Source: CAYTSW01 sp964440605 (GTDB lineage: Bacteria; Planctomycetota; Phycisphaerae; Phycisphaerales; UBA1924). Taken from it: a stretch of 10,589 bases of DNA. Below are positions 6,320 to 10,589 of the stretch, in pieces; position 1 is the stretch's first letter; every line of letters begins with the position of its first letter. The stretch lies in assembly GCA_964440605.1 (NCBI GenBank), contig CAYTSW010000096.1, forward strand, positions 1 through 10,589, read 5' to 3'. The notes beneath the pieces were generated by a model, which saw only the letters and a program-made list of their open reading frames with translations, did not search any database and was not told the DNA's origin. The translations under genes and the position numbers were made by a program.

Positions 6320-6469
6320 TCGGTGCTCCTTTGGGCTTGGCCCTTTGCACCGTTTCATCGGTTGGCGATATCCCGCGGTTGAGCACGGGCCTCCCCGAGA
6401 CCCAACAACAGCGCTAATCCACCGTCAGTGGGGGAGGTGTGTCCCGAAGGCTCGGGCGCCGGGCGTCGC
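6320..6469 (-). promoter_or_regulatory. Probable promoter region of the PYP operon
   Basis: This 150-base gap separates the photolyase stop from the first gene of the PYP operon, both on the - strand, and is by far the largest gap upstream of that operon. Its 3' end carries the AAAGGAG ribosome site. I could not find a convincing -35/-10 pair at 16-18 base spacing, so the role is inferred from position only. Confidence 0.35.
6443..6456 (-). terminator. Possible weak hairpin after the photolyase gene
   Basis: CCCGA (6443-6447) and TCGGG (6452-6456) form a 5-bp stem with a 4-base loop, 13 bases downstream of the photolyase stop on the - strand. No T-run follows, so it is not a good intrinsic terminator. 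Confidence 0.25.
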
Positions 6470-8929
6470 TCAGGCGAAGAGCGCGTGCGCAGCGGGGTCA
6501 TCGGCGCGCGCACGTCGGACGGCCTCGCCCATCACGCGACCCGCCGCCGCCACGCCCGACAGGAAGGCACCCTCGATGCGGTTGCCCGAGAGCCAGTCGC
6601 CGCACAGGGCCAGCGCAGTTTCGGCGTCGAACCACGCGCCGTCATCGACCGCATCGTTGGCCTTGGCGTACAGCCATCGGTGGGCGGTCGACACGAGCGG
6701 CGCGTCGGGCGCCTTGCCCGCGCGTTCGCCGAAGGCCTCGAGCAGGAGCTGAGCGACGGTGTCGGGTTTCTCCTCCAGGTGCTGCGCGGTCCACTCGTGC
6801 GTGGCGTAGAACGTCCAGCGGTCGGCGCCGTCCGGGCGATCGGGCTTTGACGTGTCGCGGATGGCCTTTTCGAGCGGGCCGCCGTCATCGATGAAGGCGA
6901 GATCGAAGTCCACATCGATCGTTCGGTCCTGCGCGAGCATGACCGTCCAGCAGGGGAGCATTGTCAGCACGCGGGCGCGTTGGGCGAGCTCGGGGTGAGC
7001 GTCGGCGAGCAGATCGGCACCCTGCGGGGCCGGGAGCGCTGTGACCAGCGCATCGCATCGGTAGTCGAGCGCGTCGTCCCGGTCGCGCAGCCGCCAGGAG
7101 TCTCCCTCGCGCTCGACGGCGGTGATGCGCGTGCCGAAGGAGACTTCGACGTCGCGTGCGAGGTGCGCGCAGAGGGCGTTCATGCCGGGGATGCCGACGT
7201 AGAGGGGGCGGGCGTCGGTGACGGGACGGACGCCCTCGCTGCCCATGCTGACGATGCGCGGCGTCCACCTCGCCGCGAGGTCATCGTGGATCCACGAGTC
7301 TACGTAGCGCCTGAATCGCTCATCGCGGACCGTGAAATAGGCGGCGCCGTGGTCGAAGCGGTGGTCGTCGTGGTGGCGTGTGGAGGCGCGCCCGCCCGGG
7401 CCGCGGCCCTTGTCGAAGACGCGCACGTCGTAGCCCTGGTCCGCGAGCGTGCGTGCGCAGGCAAGGCCGGCGATCCCGCCTCCGATCACGCCGATGCGCT
7501 TCGGCCAGCGCGTCGCCGGGCCGCACACCTTGTTGGCGTACTTCTTGATGTCGAGGCGTCGAGCGTGCACTTCGGTGGTGCGCTCGCGCAGCGTGCCGAT
7601 GATGGGTTGTTCCTCGAAGGGTCGGTCGAACTGACCGAGGCACCAGAGCAGGCCGCCGTAGGAGTTGGGATCGTTGCCGTCGAGGGCGAAGCGGTGGTTG
7701 AGGTCGATGAGGGTGTCGAGGGCGTGCGAGGGTCCGCGTGTCCAGTCGAGGATGGCCTTGCCCCAGGTCATGCGGAGGTTGTTGTGCAACTCGCCGCGCA
7801 CGAGCAGGGAGGTCTGGCAGAGGTCCCACAACTCGTCGCCGGTGCGTGCGCGCGCGAGGCGTTCCCAGGAGGGCAGGTCGGGGCGTGGGTCGTTGGCGTG
7901 CTGGCTGAGCGTCCGACGGGCCCAGTCGGGGATGGCGTCGAGCGTTTCGAGTTGGTCGTCGGGCGTGCGGTAGCAGAAGTGGTGCGCGAGTTCGCGCCAG
8001 ACGAAGAGCTCGTCGATGAACTTCTCCGGCCCTTCGCCGCGCAGACGGGAGGCCTCGCGGGCGAGCATGGTGGAGGCGATGTGCCCGTGATGCAGGTAGG
8101 GCGACAGGCGTGACACGCCGTGACGGGCCGCGTCGTTGCGCGTCCGGTGGTAGCGCTCGAGCCCGTCGTCGCGGTAGCGGCGCCAGCGATCGAGTGCCGC
8201 GCGCTCACCGCCGGCCAGCTCGGGCACGGGCGGGAGCGTATGGTCGATCGCGCATCGCGAGGCGAGCTCGATGACGTCGGCTCGCTCGATGTCCACCGGC
8301 TTGAAGGGCAAATCCGTTCCGGCGTCCCAGCGCCGCTCGACGTCCAGGTCGCGCCATTCGCGCTCGACGCGGGCCTTGTACAGCTTCTTCGCGGCGTTGC
8401 GGAACTTGAAGGCCCGCTCGTGGCGCTGCTCGATCATCCGCATCGGCACGATGCAGTCGGCGTCGACGGCGACCACGGGGCACGAAGCACGGTCGGCGAG
8501 GGCGCGCGTCCACTGCGGGAAGGGAGGCGCGGGGTAGTCCTCGACGACGAAAGCCGCGGCTTGATCCGCCAGCGCGCGCAGGGGAGAGGCTTCGTCGTGG
8601 GTCGTCGGCAGGTGAAAGGCGTAGCCGACGCCGCGCTCGCGTAGACCAGCCGCGGCATCACGGGCGCCCTCCATGATGAAGACGTGGTGCCGATCGCTGT
8701 TGAAGCGGTGCCTCCCCCCGAGGCCATGATAGACGAGCACGGGCACGCCCAGCGCGTTGGCGACGCCGATGGCGGCGTCAACAACGGCGTTCTCACGCGA
8801 TCGCACCGCGTGGTGGAGCCAGGCCAGGACGAAGCGACCGTCGGCGCGTTGCTCGCCGTCCTTGAGGATGCGGCAACGCTCGGCGAGATGCTCGGGAAGG
8901 TCAACGCAGATCTGCGAGAGGAGAACCAT
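6470..8929 (-). CDS. phr: Class II CPD photolyase fused to a renalase-like FAD oxidoreductase
   Basis: 819 residues from the ATG at 8929 (MVLLSQICVD); a GTG at 8965 would add 12 residues, and neither start has a clear ribosome site. Residues 1 to about 465 form a class II deoxyribodipyrimidine photolyase: an N-terminal Rossmann domain (GRFVLAWLHHAVRSRENAVVDAA), then the FAD domain ending in RMTWGKAILDWT and LNHRFALDGNDPNSYGG. Trp368, Trp389 and Trp396 have the same spacing as the class II electron-transfer triad (360/381/388 in Methanosarcina mazei, from memory), and Asn411 matches its Asn403. The usual GGVHDRAW is GQFDRPF here. Residues about 476-819 start with RIGVIGGGIAGLACARTLADQ (GGGIAG 483-488, Asp506, GRGPGGRAST) and end with the FAD motif CGDWLSGNRIEGAFLSG (776-792), a renalase/amine-oxidase-like domain of unknown substrate. 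The photolyase part repairs UV cyclobutane dimers with light and FADH-. A fusion is uncommon. The FMN reductase 72 bases upstream is probably co-transcribed. Confidence 0.9.
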   Translation of the reverse strand: MVLLSQICVDLPEHLAERCRILKDGEQRADGRFVLAWLHHAVRSRENAVVDAAIGVANALGVPVLVYHGLGGRHRFNSDRHHVFIMEGARDAAAGLRERGVGYAFHLPTTHDEASPLRALADQAAAFVVEDYPAPPFPQWTRALADRASCPVVAVDADCIVPMRMIEQRHERAFKFRNAAKKLYKARVEREWRDLDVERRWDAGTDLPFKPVDIERADVIELASRCAIDHTLPPVPELAGGERAALDRWRRYRDDGLERYHRTRNDAARHGVSRLSPYLHHGHIASTMLAREASRLRGEGPEKFIDELFVWRELAHHFCYRTPDDQLETLDAIPDWARRTLSQHANDPRPDLPSWERLARARTGDELWDLCQTSLLVRGELHNNLRMTWGKAILDWTRGPSHALDTLIDLNHRFALDGNDPNSYGGLLWCLGQFDRPFEEQPIIGTLRERTTEVHARRLDIKKYANKVCGPATRWPKRIGVIGGGIAGLACARTLADQGYDVRVFDKGRGPGGRASTRHHDDHRFDHGAAYFTVRDERFRRYVDSWIHDDLAARWTPRIVSMGSEGVRPVTDARPLYVGIPGMNALCAHLARDVEVSFGTRITAVEREGDSWRLRDRDDALDYRCDALVTALPAPQGADLLADAHPELAQRARVLTMLPCWTVMLAQDRTIDVDFDLAFIDDGGPLEKAIRDTSKPDRPDGADRWTFYATHEWTAQHLEEKPDTVAQLLLEAFGERAGKAPDAPLVSTAHRWLYAKANDAVDDGAWFDAETALALCGDWLSGNRIEGAFLSGVAAAGRVMGEAVRRARADDPAAHALFA

Positions 8930-9001
8930 GCGGGAGTATTGGTGCGCAACCGGGGCGTGAAACACACCAATACGGCTCAGGGATTGCCCGTTGCGATCGG
9001 A

Positions 9002-9586
9002 TCAGGCGCGGCTCGCGATGACGCCCGCGGTGAACTTGGCCAGCTCACGCGCGACGTCGCGCGCCATATCTACCTGCGGCTGGTTGACGAGATTGCCGGC
9101 GTCGTCCACCTCGGCCTTGCTGACCGCGGCTTGAGCGGGCAGGAGGTGCACGCCGATGTTGCCCAGCAGCATGCGCACGACCACGAGACCGCGCAGCCCG
9201 CCCAACGCGCCGGGCGAAGCCGAGACGAGGCCCGCCGTCTTGCCGCGGAAGCACTCCAGCGGCTTCTCCCCTTCGTGCGGGCGCGAGGCCCAGTCGACGG
9301 CGTTCTTGAGCAGCGGCGTGATGGAGCTGTTGTACTCGGGGCAGGAGATTAGGAGGCCGTCGTGCGCCTTCATCGTCTCCTTGAGCTCGATGCAGCCCTT
9401 GGGAAGGCCCTCGGCGTCCTCGAGGTCGCCGTCGTAGATCGGCAGCTCGAGCCCGCGAAGATCCAGCTTCGTGACCTCGGCACCGGCTTCGTTCGCAGCG
9501 GGGATGACGGCGTCGATGAGCGCCTGGTTGACCGAGCCCTTTCGGCTGGAACCGGCAAAGGCGAGGATTTTCGGGGCGCGGGCCAT
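9002..9586 (-). CDS. NADPH-dependent FMN reductase (flavodoxin-fold)
   Basis: 194 residues from the ATG at 9586, with a GGAG ribosome site 10 bases upstream; the frame extends to 9778 but that part is compositionally biased and overlaps nei. The start MARAPKILAFAGSSRKGSVNQALI has the FMN-phosphate loop GSSRKGSVN (12-20). PEYNSSITPLLKNAVDWASR (83-102) is the family signature, and SASPGALGGLRG (122-133) is the flavin-contacting loop. Members reduce FMN (or quinones or azo compounds) with NAD(P)H in the cytoplasm. The gene lies 72 bases upstream of the photolyase-oxidoreductase on the same strand, so it may share a transcript and could keep flavin reduced for the photolyase (inference). Length is normal and no defects are visible. 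Confidence 0.92.
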   Translation of the reverse strand: MARAPKILAFAGSSRKGSVNQALIDAVIPAANEAGAEVTKLDLRGLELPIYDGDLEDAEGLPKGCIELKETMKAHDGLLISCPEYNSSITPLLKNAVDWASRPHEGEKPLECFRGKTAGLVSASPGALGGLRGLVVVRMLLGNIGVHLLPAQAAVSKAEVDDAGNLVNQPQVDMARDVARELAKFTAGVIASRA

Positions 9587-9699
9587 GGGGGCGGTCTCCG
9601 GGTGGTGGTGCGGAGCCGCGAATGTAGTGGGGAAGCCGCGCGGGTGGCAATGGGGCGAACCCGCGCCGGGCGGTCGCCCGCCCGCGGCAATGATGCCCG
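9587..9699. promoter_or_regulatory. Divergent promoter region between FMN reductase and Nei-type glycosylase
   Basis: 113 bases separate two genes that start away from each other, so both promoters probably lie here. The segment holds an 8-bp inverted repeat, GCGCGGGT (9638-9645) and ACCCGCGC (9659-9666), with a 13-base spacer, followed by a 6-bp hairpin (9667-9680). Either could be an operator, or chance at this GC. No clear -35/-10 pair was identified. Confidence 0.35.
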
Positions 9700-10503
9700 A
9701 TGCCCGAGGGCCACACCATCCACCGCTTCGCGCGCGACCACGCCAAGTGGCTCGGCGGCGACCGCGTGCGCACATCATCGCCGCAAGGGCGATTTGAAAC
9801 CGGCGCCGGGCTCATCGACGGCCTGACGTTGCAATCGATCGAAGCGCACGGGAAGCACCTGTTCTACCGCTTCTCGAAGGATCGCACGGTTCACGTCCAC
9901 CTCGGGCTGTACGGGCGGTTCCGTCGGCTCAACGCGCCGTTTTCCGAGCCGCGCGGCCAGGTGCGCTGGCGACTGCTCGGCGCCGAGCGGGGCTTCGACC
10001 TCGTCGGCCCGACGGCGTGCGAAGTGCTGACGCAGGACGCCGAGGCGACCTTGCGCGAGCGGATCGGCTTCGACCTGCTGCGCGACGATGTCGATGTCGA
10101 GGCCCTGCGCGCACGAGTCAACCGCAGCCGGGCGGTCATCGGGCGCATGCTGCTCGACCAGTCGGTCTTCGCGGGGGTTGGCAATATCTTCCGGTGCGAG
10201 TCCCTGTTCGAGGCTCGGGTGCATCCCGAGCGCGAGGCGCGGTCGCTGGCGGATGAGGAACTCGACGCGTTGCTTCAGGCGCTGTCGCGCATGATGCGCA
10301 CGGGGCTGAAGTACAACCGCATCATCGCGATCACGCGCGAGGAAGCGGGCGGGCCGCTGGGACGCGTGACGCGGGGCGAGCGCCTGCGCATCTACAAGGC
10401 TTCCGCATGCCCGCGTTGCGGCGGCGACGTGCGCACGTGGAAGGTGGCGGCTCGCGCGGTCTACGCGTGCGAAAAGTGTCAGCCGGTGTCGGCGAGCGAT
10501 TGA
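9700..10503 (+). CDS. nei: Fpg/Nei-family DNA glycosylase/AP lyase (endonuclease VIII-like)
   Basis: 267 residues. The start is fixed by the mature N-terminus MPEGHTIHRF, since Pro2 is the Schiff-base nucleophile and Glu3 the general acid; no clear ribosome site precedes it. The beta-clam lysine is Lys52 (EAHGKHLFYRF). HVHLGLYGRF (65-74) and the helix-two-turn-helix QSVFAGVGNIFRCESLF (154-170) follow, and a C4 zinc finger has Cys237, Cys240, Cys257 and Cys260, with Arg252 in the finger loop. MPEGHT rather than MPELPE points to the Nei (endonuclease VIII) branch rather than Fpg/MutM. The enzyme excises oxidised bases, mostly pyrimidines, and cleaves the abasic site. It is transcribed divergently from the flavin/photolyase genes; its 3' end overlaps a convergent gene by 25 bases. 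Confidence 0.93.
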   Translation: MPEGHTIHRFARDHAKWLGGDRVRTSSPQGRFETGAGLIDGLTLQSIEAHGKHLFYRFSKDRTVHVHLGLYGRFRRLNAPFSEPRGQVRWRLLGAERGFDLVGPTACEVLTQDAEATLRERIGFDLLRDDVDVEALRARVNRSRAVIGRMLLDQSVFAGVGNIFRCESLFEARVHPEREARSLADEELDALLQALSRMMRTGLKYNRIIAITREEAGGPLGRVTRGERLRIYKASACPRCGGDVRTWKVAARAVYACEKCQPVSASD

Positions 10504-10589
10504 GCGAGTTCGTCGGAACAGGCGAGGCCCGACGCGACGGCGCCGTCGATCGAAGCGTTGTGCCGGTGATCGCCGCATATGAAGAGGTT
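10479..10589 (-). CDS. C-terminal end of a FAD-dependent amine-oxidase-like oxidoreductase (5' part outside window)
   Basis: Reading the - strand from 10589 in frame gives 36 residues, NLFICGDHRHNASIDGAVAS then GLACSDELAQSLADTG, and a TGA at 10481-10479. The block CGDHRHNASIDGAVASG matches the C-terminal FAD-binding motif of flavin-containing amine oxidoreductases (GD-x(n)-S-I-x-GA-x-x-SG), which closes the flavin site. Substrate cannot be told from this fragment; desaturase, protoporphyrinogen-oxidase-like and general amine-oxidase families share it. The end overlaps nei by 25 bases on the opposite strand. Confidence 0.7.
   Translation of the reverse strand, partial: NLFICGDHRHNASIDGAVASGLACSDELAQSLADTG

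Noticed and set aside
1..10589. CRISPR array, tRNA, rRNA, insertion sequence or phage attachment site
   Set aside because: No spaced direct repeats, cloverleaf, transposase motif or terminal inverted repeats were seen by eye on either strand.

Overview
The window is high-GC, densely packed bacterial chromosome that reads as a light-response and photoprotection neighbourhood next to the end of a gas-vesicle cluster. No gene settles the taxonomy. The GC content, compact layout and gene mix would fit a planctomycete (Phycisphaerae-like) or a proteobacterium; this is a low-confidence guess.

Layout. (1) 1-1932, + strand: the 3' end of a CDC48/FtsH-like AAA+ ATPase, then two tandem, divergent GvpF/GvpL-family gas-vesicle proteins. 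This is the tail of a gvp operon that starts outside the window. (2) 1934-6319, - strand: a tight five-gene operon, in transcription order an unrecognised 135-aa protein, an unrecognised 112-aa protein with a threefold repeat, a photoactive yellow protein (PYP), a 4-coumarate:CoA ligase-like enzyme and a tyrosine-type aromatic ammonia-lyase. The last three make a complete PYP module: tyrosine to p-coumarate (lyase), to p-coumaroyl-CoA (ligase), to thioester attachment on the PYP cysteine. (3) 6470-9586, - strand: a class II CPD photolyase fused to a renalase-like FAD oxidoreductase, preceded by an NADPH-dependent FMN reductase. (4) 9700-10503, + strand: an Fpg/Nei-type DNA glycosylase. Its end overlaps the 3' end of a second FAD amine-oxidase-like gene (- strand) that runs off the window.

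Working model (inference): the PYP operon converges on the gas-vesicle operon with one base between them, and it begins with two small acidic proteins of unknown function. PYP signalling partners are mostly unknown, so these two are natural candidates for a blue-light output chain, possibly controlling buoyancy. The photolyase, flavin enzymes and Nei-type glycosylase fit a cell that lives in light and repairs UV and oxidative DNA damage. The most interesting points are the PYP operon with its two novel leading genes beside gvp genes, the Glu46-to-Gln type active site of this PYP, the missing A10 lysine in the ligase, and the photolyase-oxidoreductase fusion.
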